Positions 46,751-58,780 of a DNA stretch of 64,000 nt are shown piece by piece. Each line of letters opens with the position of its first letter. Positions within the stretch are counted from its first letter, which is position 1. Source of the stretch: Scleroderma bovista (Eukaryota > Basidiomycota > Agaricomycetes > Boletales > Sclerodermataceae); NCBI GenBank assembly GCA_037178675.1, contig JAYMGJ010000553.1:1-64000 (forward strand), written 5' to 3'. Position numbers and translations under genes: made by a program. The notes under the pieces are model-generated. The model searched no databases. It saw only the letters and a list, made by a program, of their open reading frames with translations, and was not told the DNA's origin.

Positions 46751-47599
46751 AATGATTGCATACCATATATAGTACAGTGTATTTAGTACTATGTAAAATA
46801 ACATTTGTTTTGTTGAGCCTGTATTGTGTGGTAAACCCACATGGGGTATTGTACCCCTGTACCTGTGCATCATACCTGTACCCCTGCCCCTCCCTAGTCA
46901 CCATTGTCACCATTGTCACAAAGAGTTGTAGTGTGGCCATGTAGAGTCGTTTCCAAGGTGGGTGGGTTGTCAGTACTATGTAGTAGGGAAACATGCAACA
47001 AAACTTGCCAAATCAGGTACCCGGTCCGATCCCACAGCCAATCACAAACTGAATAAATGTTGTACTGAAACTAAAACATATAAAAAACATGAAATAGCAC
47101 AGCACATGCACCATCTGGTGACCAGCTGAGGGTAGCGCCAAGGCCCTCATGGCCATTAGGACTTGTAAGAATGATATTACAGTTACCTGATGTGTCAGAG
47201 TCTCACACACCAGAATTGAACCACAAGTCCTACACAATGCAGTGTTGAAACTTCGTATTCAGCTTGTCCAATTGTGCAAGTCTTCATGCTTTGTAGTTTT
47301 GATGGTCATAATAAATAGTACTCTATCTGAAACTAGCCTCTATTTCTGTTAAATCATTTGTACCACCATTTACAGACCATTAGGTAGTGTGTGTGATGTA
47401 CTATTTCATGTTTTCTATATGTTTTGAAAGTCTCTGCACTTTTTTCAGACATCTTCCCACGGCCTTCATATGTTGTTTCATGAGTCCTGCCCTTCTGAAG
47501 TATTATAACGCTTGTAATAGCTGTGGTGATTGCAACGCATGCAGGTCTCATCCATAGTCTCCATCGTCGCGCCAGCGCTCCCCCTGCATCCTGGACTCA
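46751..47599. other. Non-coding, nothing firm
   Basis: Contains short inverted words (TTAGTACTATGTA near 46780 and CAGTACTATGTAG near 46973) and, on the minus strand near 47217, GTGGTTCAATTCTGG, similar to a Pol III B box but without a convincing A box. Confidence 0.35.
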
Positions 47600-48840
47600 G
47601 AGGTAAGCTTATTTGTTTTGATCTCTAGGTCTCCATATCGACGCGTTGAGCTGTCCAAGGTCAGCGTTCTTGATCTCCTGCACTTTCTAGGTTCAATTTT
47701 GATGTGTCTGCGTCAATGCCTGGGTCTATAGACTGTATAGGAACATTTTGATGTGTATCTGGGTGGCTGCACAACGCTCATGTGTCCTAGCTGAGTCATT
47801 TCGCCTTCTTGCATTTCCCTGATGTTTATTTGCTCGATCTTGAACCTTCTGCATCGCTGTTGATGCCTAGTGACTCTATACGGACACTCTTGGTGGTCTT
47901 GATGACACTGGTGAGTCGCCATCTCGTATTCTTCGGCTGTAGCACATATGCTGACTCTCTGCAGCCAGCAGCACTGCTTCGACTCGAGTTGAGTCAATGT
48001 CGCTGCCGCTAGTCGTGCCCACCGTCACTGTCATCTCTGTTTCATTCGCCATTGCCAGCTCTCTCACTCTCAACGTTCAGTACAATCGCGTTGTCTCTGC
48101 TCTTGACCTGTCCAAACGCAAACATTTGATGCGTGGTGCCCAACGCTTCAATTGGTACATTTCTTGGTATGTACAGGTTGACATTGTCAACACTGACCCC
48201 TCTCTATCGACTAGCATGCTTGGCCATCACGGTCTCACATGTACTCGGTGAGTTCTGCGTCCTCTGTCCAATTCAACGCGTTCTAACACTCTTAGTTGCA
48301 TTTTCAGCCATTTTCGCGTTGTTTTCAACAATGTGGGCATCCATGCATCCGCTCAATGCATCCGTTCGGTTTCCGAAGCCATCTGAATGCTGCTTTGCAG
48401 CTTCCATAGGTGAGTCGGGTAGTTTAGCTTGCTCTTGGGGTATTCTGACGTTTTCTGGCGTGTTTGCAGATCTATCATGGCCGTTCCGACACTAAGGACA
48501 TCTCCAATCCCACTCGACGCATCTGCGTGGCTCCCAATGCCATCCGTCACTTCGACTCCGCGTTTTGTGTCTCCGGTACCCAGGTACGTCCCTGTGACTC
48601 ATACCAGCCATTTCAGCTTTGTTCAACCTGTCCAGAGCATCTGCCTGTCTGCCCAATCTATCCACCTGTCCAGTCGACACATCCATTTGGCTCCCAGGGC
48701 CATTCACATCATCTGCACGCCATCTCATACCTCCAATGTGCATGCTGTCATGCACCAAATGTGTTTGGTACTGTGGACATGGAGAAAGTTAGCCGATGAA
48801 ATTAATGCAAAGAACACACCCAAGATCTGTTGAAAGATTG
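47600..48840 (+). other. Gene-like remnant of unknown type
   Basis: Open stretches read VTVISVSFAIASSLTLNVQY and NRVVSALDLSKRKHLMRGAQ (about 48005-48150), and TLRTSPIPLDASAWLPMPSV (about 48485-48545), with many plausible donor/acceptor pairs. I do not recognise a family. Its first part is related to 45420-46030. Confidence 0.3.
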
Positions 48841-48859
48841 TCCCGACTTGAGGGATACA

Positions 48860-49208
48860 GACAGCCCTCGCTATCCATATCATGCAAAGTCAAGACTATC
48901 CTTATGCGAAGAATGAATACAAGCTTGTTGTTGTAGCCATCTATCGCACAAGAACTGCCAAGAAGCAGAAGAATAATCCAAGGATTGATGATCATTTCAG
49001 TATGAGAGAGGAATGCAACCTACTGCAGTCCAACTCCCATACCAGAACAACCAAAGAAGCAGAAGAAACAATAGAGAAATGAAGGAGAAAAGGAAGAATC
49101 ATTTTTAGCACCCAAGTGTCAAATTTAGGTGCCCAGTGCTGGCATTCCGATATTTTGAATAGCTCCGCCATTTTTGAAGCTATCAATCATGTGACTATAC
49201 CATCATGG
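48860..49208 (-). repeat. Inverted partner of the FunK1-intron repeat (9355-9740)
   Basis: Reverse complement contains GAGCTATTCAAAATATCGGA and GTATGGGAGTTGGACTGCAG like the other copy, and starts near GGTCTAGGCTCC. Confidence 0.65.
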
Positions 49209-49253
49209 AGCCTAGACCAGCCCACCACGAGGGTCATGTGCGCCTAAGTGAGG

Positions 49254-49395
49254 GAAGAGGTCAGAACAACCAACAACCAACATCAAATGACAGCAATATG
49301 CGAGTGGTGGTCTTCCTTTGCATTTCTGGAATGTAATCTCCACAGGGGAAGGTGCAGGAGGGAAGGGAAGGGCTTCTGATGGGGAATGAATGCGA
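49254..49395 (+). repeat. Dispersed repeat R3, copy 1
   Basis: GAAGAGGTCAGAACAACCAA, CAGCAATATGCGAGTGGTGG and GGGAAGGGCTTCTGATGGGG are shared with 59802-59966 in direct orientation. Confidence 0.85.
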
Positions 49396-50555
49396 CTGGG
49401 GATGATATTGACTCCTCTTCAGCCTACCACAGTGGTTAGGAAGAGTCCTGGGATTGAAGAGCGATGATAGATTGTCAACAGGGGTGTAACAGCAATGATG
49501 GGACAACAGGGAAGCAAGGGGACAGTTCCTGCTTCAAGAATGCGATGGACAATGATTGGATAGAGTGGACAGAGATGCTAGACTGCGCTTGAGCCTAGAG
49601 AACTGATCAGATACAAGATGTATCAGACAAACAACAATAGTGGAGCTTTAGGCCAGCACTGGGTGACCTACAAGTCCAAAGACAGAGAGGGAGAGTGAAT
49701 GTGGTCGCTTTATTGAGGGGGAAGCAGACACTTCCTTGCAGCCTTTGGCTGCTGGTTTATATACAGGAGGGGCTGTGGCCCTGTAAGCACAAATGACTAA
49801 ATGCTTGGTAAGAGATTGGTAAGAAATTGGTAAGCGATTGATAAGCAGTGTAATCAGGCTGAGTCATCGATGGGGAGAGCCTGAACAAGCTGCTGAGCCA
49901 AGGGAAAGAGCAAAAACATAGGTAAAAAGGGGTGCATAATCAAGAATATGGAAAAATCATTGCATGGGGCCCAAAAGAGAGGGGGGGAAAGCATGGGATG
50001 AGTAGATCGAAGCCAAATGAGCATATGCGATGACATAATGCATATGAATCATAGGGGCATGAGTCATGAATTGATAAGCAGCATGATAAGCATGATTGGA
50101 AGGATGATTGGTAAGGGGAGTAATGGGGATTAGTAATGCCAAGAGGGGATGTATAATGCGCAGCAGAGTGAGCCAGAGTGACTCTGTGTGACTCAGACAG
50201 AAGGGAAGCACAACCTGTGATTGATTGAACTTTAGATCTGGAGATGAGCTTCTGAAGCAGTGCCACTGATGGGAGTGGCTGGGGGATAATAAAAGAATTG
50301 ATCCGACCAGAAGATCAGTGTCAGGGGGCCTGGAATGACAAGTAGAGTCACAGCTGGTCACAGAGTGTCACAAATCCTTGGGTTGAGCTTCTGTAGGACA
50401 AAAATGCGAAATTTGGTGCTCCCGAAGTGCAGTCTTCCCTTGAGCAGTAAGGGGAAGGTTCTGTACTCTATTAGGGCTCCTAAGAAGGGTTCTAGAGCAC
50501 TGTTTCATTTGTGTTTGTTGCAGGATAGCAGGGAAGTGAAACGTGAATAACGGAT
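49396..50555. other. Transposon-like non-coding sequence
   Basis: Contains a TATA-like element on the minus strand (CCTGTATATAAACC near 49760), repeated GATTGGTAAG words at about 49808-49850 and 50085-50120, and no gene. It may be the promoter side of a minus-strand LTR. Confidence 0.35.
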
Positions 50556-51465
50556 TCAATGTGTCCAGGGAAGTGAGATGAATGATAGAGGGAGATGGAT
50601 GTGACAGGACTCTGGGATGAAAGGACCATATGCAGAGGACTCAGGAGACACAGAGACAACCAGGTATGAATTTTCAAGTCTAACGATAGACTTGAGACGA
50701 CCAAAGTACGTGCGTGACACAGGACTGACGAGGAGAATGTGCTGACCGAGAACGAGAGGGACTGAGGGAGCAGGCTGGGAAGATATGTACCAGACAGTAC
50801 ACAGGAGCTCAGGGAGAGGCTGTCTCAAAAGCAGGACATAGTTGAGGTCTGCTGCAATAGCAGAGAAACGTTCCAGAGAAAATGCAGACTCCATAGTGAG
50901 TGATGAAGCAGGTGTCTGGATTGCAGGTGGAATATCTCCATGGGAAATAAATGGATTTACGTCGGAACTTGAACAATATGCAAATCCGTGGACAGGGGGG
51001 AGCTTCCATGGCAAGAATGATTGAGAGATATTTCTGTTTATGGGGCAGTCATGCCCAGAGATAGCTGTTCTAAAAGTGATGACCATGAGATACAGGGTAA
51101 TATATTGTGGAATAATACTCTACCTGATTTTTGGTCGTTTTAAATTGTTTCAAAGGAGGTGGATTGTCTAGCTCCTGGTAAGCATCTTCATCACCATTTT
51201 GAAACACATTGTGTTCTGCCATGATGGATGAGCAAGCCACAGTAGGAGATGCCTTAGATTGCATAGCCTGTCGACCCTTTCTTCTGGGAGTGACCTTTTG
51301 AAACTTATCAATTGATCCTCTAGTTTTTTTCACAGTCTTCCACACCACATGGGTCACAGAGGTAGAAGAGGTCACTCCAGATATCCTCGACTTCCCCATG
51401 ATTGATAGGCTTGGTGCAAACTTCAGTAGGAAATGCCTCATTGCAACATCATGGATCACAATCAT
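50556..51465 (-). other. Hypothetical gene remnant, probably transposon-associated
   Basis: Two minus-strand blocks are coding-like. 51070-51465 starts IVIHDVAMRHFLLKFAPSLS and is basic in the middle (KVTPRRKGRQ). 50556-51060 reads HGFAYCSSSDVNPFISHGDI and LLLRQPLPELLCTVWYISSQ. A GTAGAG...TTTTAG intron would join them but changes frame. It lies head-to-head with the plus-strand gene at 51735. No known domain is recognised. Confidence 0.4.
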
Positions 51466-51734
51466 CGCATCCGGATCTGTGTATCTTGTCTGAGATTGGT
51501 ACCGATTGGCATCAGGAACATTAGGTACACTGCCTATATATAGTAGGTGATCTGCCGATTTGTGACATTGGCTACTTCTTATGGTTAGTGATCCACTGCA
51601 CCGGAACCATAGCTAACCTCAAAAGGAAATTGTTTGGATCAAAGGAACTTTACATGACAGCTGAGGGAATTCCATTCAACATGGTGCACGCTATGATATG
51701 GAGGGCTTCACCAACAAAGTCTACCACATTCACA

Positions 51735-53615
51735 ATGACTTCAAGCGACTCAGACTCCCATTCATCTTCTGAATCATCTCATCCTACAGAACCAGAGGAT
51801 CCCACGACCACCGGACTGGTAGGGGAGAATACTCCAGGGAAACTCACCTCCAAGGAAATAGAGATTCTTCATGCAAACCTCGAAGAGTGGAAGGCTTTAA
51901 AGGGGGACAGGAGGAAGCCTGTGAATAGGAGGGTCCGTGATCTCATTAGACACCTGCCTGCAAATGAGTACATCTTGGGAGAGGACTGGAAAGCTAAGTT
52001 GGGTGTAGGTGATGTTGTATTCTGCTCTGCAAAGGCTAACATTTTATAGCACATCAAAAGCTGGTTTTATAACCATGGCCAGTCCTGAGCACGCAAGGGG
52101 ATGCTGAAGTGGGGGCAAAATTGGACTGCATGGAGGGTAATAAGGGAGCAGAAGTGAATGGAGATTCAGCAAGAATTCCAACAGTGCGGTATCGGGGTTG
52201 GCAGCAAGGAAATGATAGGAGGGTACCAGAAGACTGTTGGAAGGCTGATGAAAAAGGTTACCGAGGATGAAATGAAAGAGGCAGAGTGGGTTGCTCAGGA
52301 GTGGAATGAGGTCCAACCACCGCCGGAGGTACAGGCTATGTATGTACACATTTCTAATCTTTTGTATGATACACCTCACAGGTCTTCAGTGCAGCTGAGA
52401 AAAAAGGCTGGAAGTATACTCGCGAGTATGCAGAGACTATGTGGAAGCAGTGTGGTACCCAGGTGGTGGTGATGGTGGCTTGGAAGGATCAGAACGGAAA
52501 GGTGATGGCCGGCATGTAAGTGGAAACATGGCAGTTACACATTGAGATGACCGGATTACAGACATGATTTCAATGATGAACTTTGGAATGCGAGTACATT
52601 TCCGGACTGGGAAGGAATGGAGGAAAAATGGTTGAGGTATGCTTCTGATGTATTCAAGGCCGGCGAGATTCCGGATGGAGACCAGGCAGATGATGAGGAT
52701 GAGGATGCAGATCAACATCCTCGAAAGATTGTCAAGAAGGGTAAGAAAAAGGCACAAGTAAGCCTCCAAACCCTTGACAGCAGGATTCCGCAACTTCCGA
52801 ACATCCTTGACATGCATGTGCCGGAGAAACAGGACATCATCTGGGCATTCATGACATGTCACTACCGCAAGTTACTTGGATTTAGGTGAGGGGTAACTAA
52901 CTAAGGCACAATAGGTCATGCTTGTGGAAAGGAAAGAGCAACTGTACCATGGATGAGCATTGCAGAAGACCTGCAAGGTTATATTGAAAGCAAGTACCTC
53001 CCTTCTGATGTCTCATTGAAGGAACCTAGCAAAATGGGTGGTGTGAAAGTGACTCAGATCCTGGAATTCTGGAGGAGACAACAAATCGATCCACAAGATG
53101 TATTTAGGTTCATGGCCTGGAAGGATGCCGAGGGAGCATTACAAAGGTTGGTTGGTGAAGATGAGCACTGGTCAGACAAGGCCCTTGGAAAGAGAAGGAG
53201 ACAAGGTGAGCGAATTTCTCTGAATTGTGGAGTCTCTACTAAAAATATTACATAGAGGACCAATGGGATGAGGGTGATTCCCCCAATGAAGGCGTTACTG
53301 ACCAAACCAGAAGTCAGAAGCACAACCGGCCTGCCCCAAAAGCTCATGCACCGGCCAGTGACACTATTGCAGTTCCCCCCACCCAGCCACGTCCACACCA
53401 GAAGAGAGGAACAGGTATGTTCATTGAATAGAATTGACAGGATAATGACATTATTATTAGATAATGTGGTTCCGGGGGATATTCCCATAGCTGGTCCTAG
53501 CAATAAGGAACCCGGTCCTGGTAATACAGTCCGGCAGTCCAAAAGGCAAAGAAGGGCAACAGAAAGAGCGGATCATGATGCACCTACACCCCGTGATAAA
53601 AGGAAAAAGAGATAG
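51735..53615 (+). pseudogene. Agaricomycete repeat-associated hypothetical protein with an in-frame TGA
   Basis: The likely start is ATG 51735 (MTSSDSDSHSSSES). Exon 1 reads LTSKEIEILHANLEEWKALK, and an intron GTAGGT...TTATAG leads to HIKSWFYNHGQS. A TGA at 52086-52088 follows, then ARKGMLKWGQNWTAWRVIRE. Later exons: IGGYQKTVGRLMKKVTEDEM; GWKYTREYAETMWKQCGTQV; HDFNDELWNASTFPDWEGME; LPNILDMHVPEKQDIIWAFM; MSIAEDLQGYIESKYLPSDV; VTQILEFWRRQQIDPQDVFR. It ends in a basic tail (RQSKRQRRATER ... KRKKR, 53613-53615). I recall this W/K-rich architecture as very common in mushroom genomes near transposons, without known function. TGA probably replaces CGA (Arg). Confidence 0.5.
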
Positions 53616-54000
53616 ATTACATTTATATATTTTATGAATGTGTCCTGTTGTCAAATGTGGTACCTATTGATATCATTACCACTGGTCTCATCCCATATGA
53701 TACCAGTATCCTTATCATCAGCCTGGATCACTGCCGGTCACCATACTAGCAGTATTGTCAGCACTGGCCCACACAAGACCAGTATCCTTATTATTGGCCA
53801 GTACAATCTGTATAATTATTATAGGTCAATTTGGAACTGATCTGGTCTGGTATCTAACAGTTGTGTTCTTAGACCATTATGTTTGTATAATGATTACCAG
53901 TCAGCACACTCCGGGTGTAGTCACCACCAGCTACATTGGTCTGATGAAGATTGCATTGGTACTACAAAAGTACTACACTACAGAAGGGATGGATCTAATT
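53616..54000. other. Spacer
   Basis: No gene; words of CCAGTATCCTTATTATTGGCC-like short repeats occur (ACCAGTATCCTTAT at 53701 and 53778). Confidence 0.4.
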
Positions 54001-55036
54001 TTACTGTTGCCAACCATTGAGTCTCCTCCTTTTCTGCTGCTTTGGCCAATTCATCCTGGAATTTTGACCATACCCAGTGCTGCCGGACCAACTCCCTCCA
54101 TCGGCTGGTGGCTCCACCAATCTATTTGCATATTGGGTATATGCTGCAATTAGTTGGCTATCTTGCATGGGGTGGATTGGTTGCTCATTGAAAAAAGTCA
54201 CCGATCTGGTGATTCGCCTTGCCATTTCCACTGTGATTGTGTCAGACAGCATAACTGAAGGGCTCCAGACATACATTGTGTCAGGGGTACATCTCCCTCC
54301 TGCACGGCATACCTTGCAGACTCCCTTGCTAATAATTCATAGAGCTCATCTAGTGGTATGCAAACATTAGGAATGGGTTCATAGGTGGCATATAGCAGAA
54401 CCTACCATCATCATTTTGCATTTCCAGAGATGCAGTATTGTGCTTTGAAGCTGGGGGTGTTGCAGATGCACGAAGTGGACTCTCAGTGAGATCAATAAAA
54501 ACAGGGCCAGTGGTAGGTTTTGGCCGGACTGCATTGCTGTGGGAGGTATTTGTTCTGTCCGGTGAGTGCCATGGGGATCCGAGGGGGGGAACAAAGTCCC
54601 TGGACTGACTCCTGCGAGGTGAATTGAGGCGTGGAGTGGCAAGAGGAGTAAACGCATGCATAGTAGTATATGGTGAGCCGATTTGGGGTTGAAATAGAGA
54701 ACCGGATGGTGAAGACATCGGTGATGCCAAAACCCATGAGTGCCGCGCCACCGGTGAGTCAAATGGAGGGGGTGAAAGTGATGCAAATGAATTGGGAGAT
54801 AATGCGGATGAATTAGATATATCATGGGGGATGGAACAAGACCTTTCCGACATAGGGGAGAAAGCGATTATTGGTTCCGGCCCACAGGTGAATTCGGTGT
54901 CCTCGGAGAATGAATGGAGAGGAGCCTCAGGAGTTGGGGACGAATCAGGGGAGCCAATGGGGGGTTCTGAACCTAGTGTGAAGCTTTCATCGGCACTTTG
55001 CTCATCAACCGACATGGCATCCTCATCCTCCTCCAC
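54001..55036 (-). other. Ser/Pro-rich hypothetical gene with a Cys-containing C-terminal exon
   Basis: Exon 1 (about 55036-54400) is acidic and then Ser/Pro-rich (MEEDEDAMSVDEQSADESFT; FIDLTESPLRASATPP). A donor GTAGGTTC near 54400 leads to an exon with CKVCRAGGRCTPDTMYVWSP and TITVEMARRITRSVTFFNEQ, ending in a basic stretch KQQKRRR (stop at 54001). Unknown function. Together with the genes at 50556 and 51735 it looks like cargo of one decayed element. Confidence 0.4.
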
Positions 55037-55324
55037 TGTGGTGAGTGAACTGGGGCATGAACTTCCACTGGGTGAAGGTTGAATGACTACAATAGTTTGT
55101 CACATATCAATAGGAAATTATTGGGACTTACAGTGCTTCACCTGTCTTGTTGACGAGAACCTTACACATTTTGTTGAATGTTCGGTATCTGTCAAGACCG
55201 GTTCTCCTCAACGATCTTACTAGGAGGTCCAGAGGTGCAGGGAACTAATGAGGAGGTAAGTCCAGACACTAGTAAGTGCTAGTTAGTGCGGAGAGTCAAG
55301 TCCGGGTCAAACGAACGAAGTCCG
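55037..55324. other. Spacer, nothing recognised
   Basis: About 290 bp between a hypothetical gene and an LTR-like repeat. Confidence 0.4.
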
Positions 55325-56472
55325 GGCACTAGAGAAGCACAGGGAGTAAGTCCGGGTTTTTGCGGAGTAAGTCCGGACCACGGGAAAGTGGTCCGGAGTT
55401 GAGCGCAGTTTGTCCGGAGCGAAGGACATCCCAGAGGTGGGATAAGTCCTGAGAGGTCTAGCGTCGAGTCTGGGACAGAGGTGGCTTTTGCCCTCGTGCA
55501 AGTAGGAGACTTGCTAGGATCGGACATAGGACCAAGGGGACGAGATAGGACAGAGGCCGGAGTTGGCCGGAGTTCAGGAGAACAAGATGGGATTAGGAGA
55601 GCATGGTGGGTAGTACAGAGTGGGGAGTATCTTAGTCGAGATTTGATCTAAGGAAACTACTAGGCCGGAGTATAGTAGTTTATATAGTAAATGAGAACTA
55701 GGGTGAGTATATACGGTGACAAGTAAACACCTTAGTTGGGACAAGGGACAGAGCAGAAACGGACAGGAAAATAAACCAGAGCGGGAGCAGACATGGGAAA
55801 CTAGAGATACAGGGACGATGGAGGAAAAGCAGGGACAAGGGAACTAGGTCGGAAGAGGACAGGTAAGGGTCAGAGGTGGACTTAACTAATGTTAAGTCCG
55901 GAGCGATGTCCAGGACCGGAGGAAGTGGGACCGGAGGAAGTGCACGACCGGAGGAAGTGCAAGAGCGGAGGAAGTGCAAGAGCGGAGGGAGTGTACGAGC
56001 GGAGGGAGTGTACGAGCGGAGGGAGTGTATGAGCGGAGGGAGTGTGCGAGTGGAGGAAGGGCGGAGTAGCCGGAGGAAGGTCCGGAGTTGGACATGGAAA
56101 TGTCCTAAGCCTTTGGTGGACCTGACAGAGGAAGCGGAGCAGGAGCAGGAGCAGAACTGAGCCAGAGTTGGATGTACCAGCCGGAGTTGGGCTACGTCGC
56201 AGACAAGGCTAAGGGAGTGGCCGGACTGAAACCGGAGTAGCGACTAGTGGTAGGTACAGGTCCGACACGGGGGAGTTAGACCGCGGATCTGTCTGTAAGA
56301 AGACAGGGGTTAGTCCTGAGGCAGAGATGGACGTAGTGACCGGAGTTGAGCTGGAGTGCAGCTACAGGGCTGGAGATGGCCGGACTAGATCTGGAGTTGC
56401 ATCTATGCCTAAGGAGAGGTCAGGCGGGCCATGGTTAGACCGGAGTTGCGACTGGAAAAGTATGGATATGAC
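55325..56472 (-). repeat. LTR-like repeat, copy a (about 1.1 kb), with GTCCGGAG-rich core
   Basis: Direct repeat with 58754-59800. Shared words include CACTAGAGAAGCACAGGGAG, CATCCCAGAGGTGGGATAAG and AGTAGTTTATATAGTA. The minus strand has a TATA-like ACTATATAAACTACTATACT. In 55920-56060, GGAGGAAGTGCACGA-like 15-bp units are tandemly repeated about nine times in this copy only. Part recurs inverted at 62190-62480. Confidence 0.75.
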
Positions 56473-56949
56473 AGTATCCATCAATGGAATTGTGTTTTGT
56501 GAGAGTAGAACAAATAGGATGCGAACAACCGGGTCAAGGGCAAGAACACCAAGGTGTATTATATAATCAATATGATCACCAGTGCAGTTTGGGTACCAAC
56601 AGCCAAGCAAGGACCGGTCACCAGTTCCACCACATCGTCATGTGCGAATTATGTTAATCACTATTATTCATGAGGTACATATGATTACCGGCGACTAATT
56701 GAATTCACCGGTGTGTGTTTGTGGCACTGAAGCAACCGGTTATTGATTTTACATGTGTTCCATTTATCTTGTTTTTTGTCTGCATATCATAATTTGTATT
56801 GGACCATTGTGCACAATACATGGGAATATGTTATGTAATCATTTTCAACAATATATAGTGGCCATACCGGCATATTTCCCTTGCCTTTCCTCCACCACAT
56901 TCACTCCCATCGAATCCCATCACATTCAACTGCAAAACCTTTATCCATG
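56473..56949. other. Spacer upstream of the cysteine-motif gene
   Basis: AT-rich; promoter candidates TATATAGTGG near 56855; no other gene. Confidence 0.35.
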
Positions 56950-58780
56950 TCATCACAAGCCAATGCCTTAACCTCCTCCATTGGCACTGGTGAGGACCAT
57001 GCGAAGGCGATTGTTACCCAGGCAGCCAAGGTCATACAGCAATATACCGACGGTCTCAAATATAATAGCACTACAGAATACTGGAAGGAAACCACACAGG
57101 TTGTGTGGGATAGGCTGGTGGGTTATTAGTACATAGTTTGATATCTGTACCCATCAATCCCACAGAAAGAGGTCACTGCCATTGTAGATCAGTTGCCGGC
57201 CGGCTTTGCAATCCCGATCCATGTCATCGCAGCCAATGCCTTCATGGTGAGCCCCGACTCACTTCTTGAGGCAAAGAAATGGCCACCTTGGGAGCGCATC
57301 CATCGGGCAAAGGACAAAGACGTCGAGGATCACCCATGGTACAATCTCCGGGAGCCCACCCTGCCAGTTCCTCCTGCACCAACAACAACACCGGTAACGC
57401 AGGTGAAAGGAAAGGAGAAGGAGAGGAATGAAGACATGGATAGTGGGAAATTAGGTGAGCACACCACATTTATAATCCCAATTGATTTCTGTTCTGAAGA
57501 GCCAAGGTGCAGGAACCGAGGAGAGTGGTGGAGAGTTGGCAGGACGCCGGTCCGTCTAAGAAAGGGAAGAGAAAGCAATGGTAGTGGAAGATCCACAAGG
57601 TAACATAAACAAGGGGATGTCTGGTAAGCAATATGACTGTTGGATTGACATGAAGGTGTTTTCTGATAAAGGTAATGTGCAGACAAGCAGGATGGTGGTG
57701 GCCCAGTGGTAAGACACCGATCTCGGTCCCGAGCGACCACACAGTCAAAGAAGGGGAAGGAGAAGGAAGTGCAAATGCAAGTGGAAGTGGAGGGAGAGTC
57801 ACAGAGCAAGATCACTGGGGGGAAATTGGGTAAGTGAGGTACCATTGATACAATGAAGTCAGGCACTGATCAACTCGGAATGTAGACAACGAACAGGCCG
57901 GTGGAGAGCAGGCCAGAGGGTGGTCTCTTTCCCGACAAGCCGGTGCATCAAATTGGAATCAGAGTAAATCCCGAGGATGCACGCCATGTATTAAGTCTGC
58001 ACCTACTGTTGACAGTGAGGAAGATCCTGATATGCCACTGGTCAACCCCACTCAACCAAAAGCATTATTCCTTGCACTGGTAGGATTTGGCCCTGTTCCA
58101 CCAGAGGATCGGTGCAATCAATGTCAGAAGGGTGACAAAATGTGCTTGGTAAAGCCAGGTCGGGCTTGCTTAAACTGCAACAAGGTAAAGATGAAGTGCA
58201 GTTTGACAGACAGGCTTCGTGCCCGATCTCGGGCCCCATCTGAGGCAGCCACAACCACAACCTGGCGACATTGCTCCCCTTCCAGGGTTCCATCTGAGGC
58301 AGCCCCGACCACAACCCGGCGATGTTGGTCCCCTTCCAGGGTTCCATCGGAGATCACCCCTGATTTCACCCCACGGCCAGCAAAGCAACAATGGTCGTCC
58401 AGCATCCACCCTACTCCTGGACCATCGAAGGCCAAGGCAGGACAGGTTGAAAGGTCCTCAGGCAAAGGTGAGTATCATCCATGCTTTGTATCCTTGCATT
58501 CAAATCACTGAACAGGTTTTGAAGTTTATATTCAAACACCTTCATTGTTGCCAAAATCAAAGTCCCGTGATACCAGTGTTGCCTCAACCTGTGCAGCATC
58601 TGCCACTGACCCTCCAACAACCCCATCTGCTGTTGTGACATCCAGCATGACCGAGGGTGAGCGGTTGCAGGATGTGGAGGAGGAGGTCTTCCTTCTCAAG
58701 AAGGATATTGTGAGGATGAAGGATGATACCAAGGAGAACATTGTCCTTCTGAAGACTAGAGAAGCACAGGGAGTTAGTCC
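56949..58780 (+). pseudogene. Hypothetical gene with Zn-cluster-like Cys motif and coiled coil, truncated by a repeat
   Basis: It starts MSSQANALTSSIGTGEDHAK (ATG about 56948-56950). After an intron it reads VTAIVDQLPAGFAIPIHVIA and then charged linkers. It has a six-Cys motif CNQCQKGDKMCLVKPGRACL-NCNKVKMKC (C-x2-C-x4-C-x6-C-x2-C-x5-C), resembling fungal Zn2Cys6 clusters. Three near-identical 16-residue units follow (SRVPSEAAPTTTRRCW-like, 58215-58370). A final exon has the coiled-coil stretch LQDVEEEVFLLKKDIVRMKD. The frame runs straight into the LTR-like repeat at 58754, so the C-terminus is replaced. Such proteins are common repeat-associated hypotheticals in mushrooms. DNA binding is inferred only from the Cys motif. 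Confidence 0.5.

Noticed and set aside
46464..46994. 176-residue minus-strand frame
   Set aside because: Half lies in simple repeat; no domain; composition shifts abruptly inside the frame.
47161..47290. Possible tRNA-derived SINE (B-box-like GGTTCAATTC on the minus strand)
   Set aside because: No A box at the right distance and no tail or target duplication was found.
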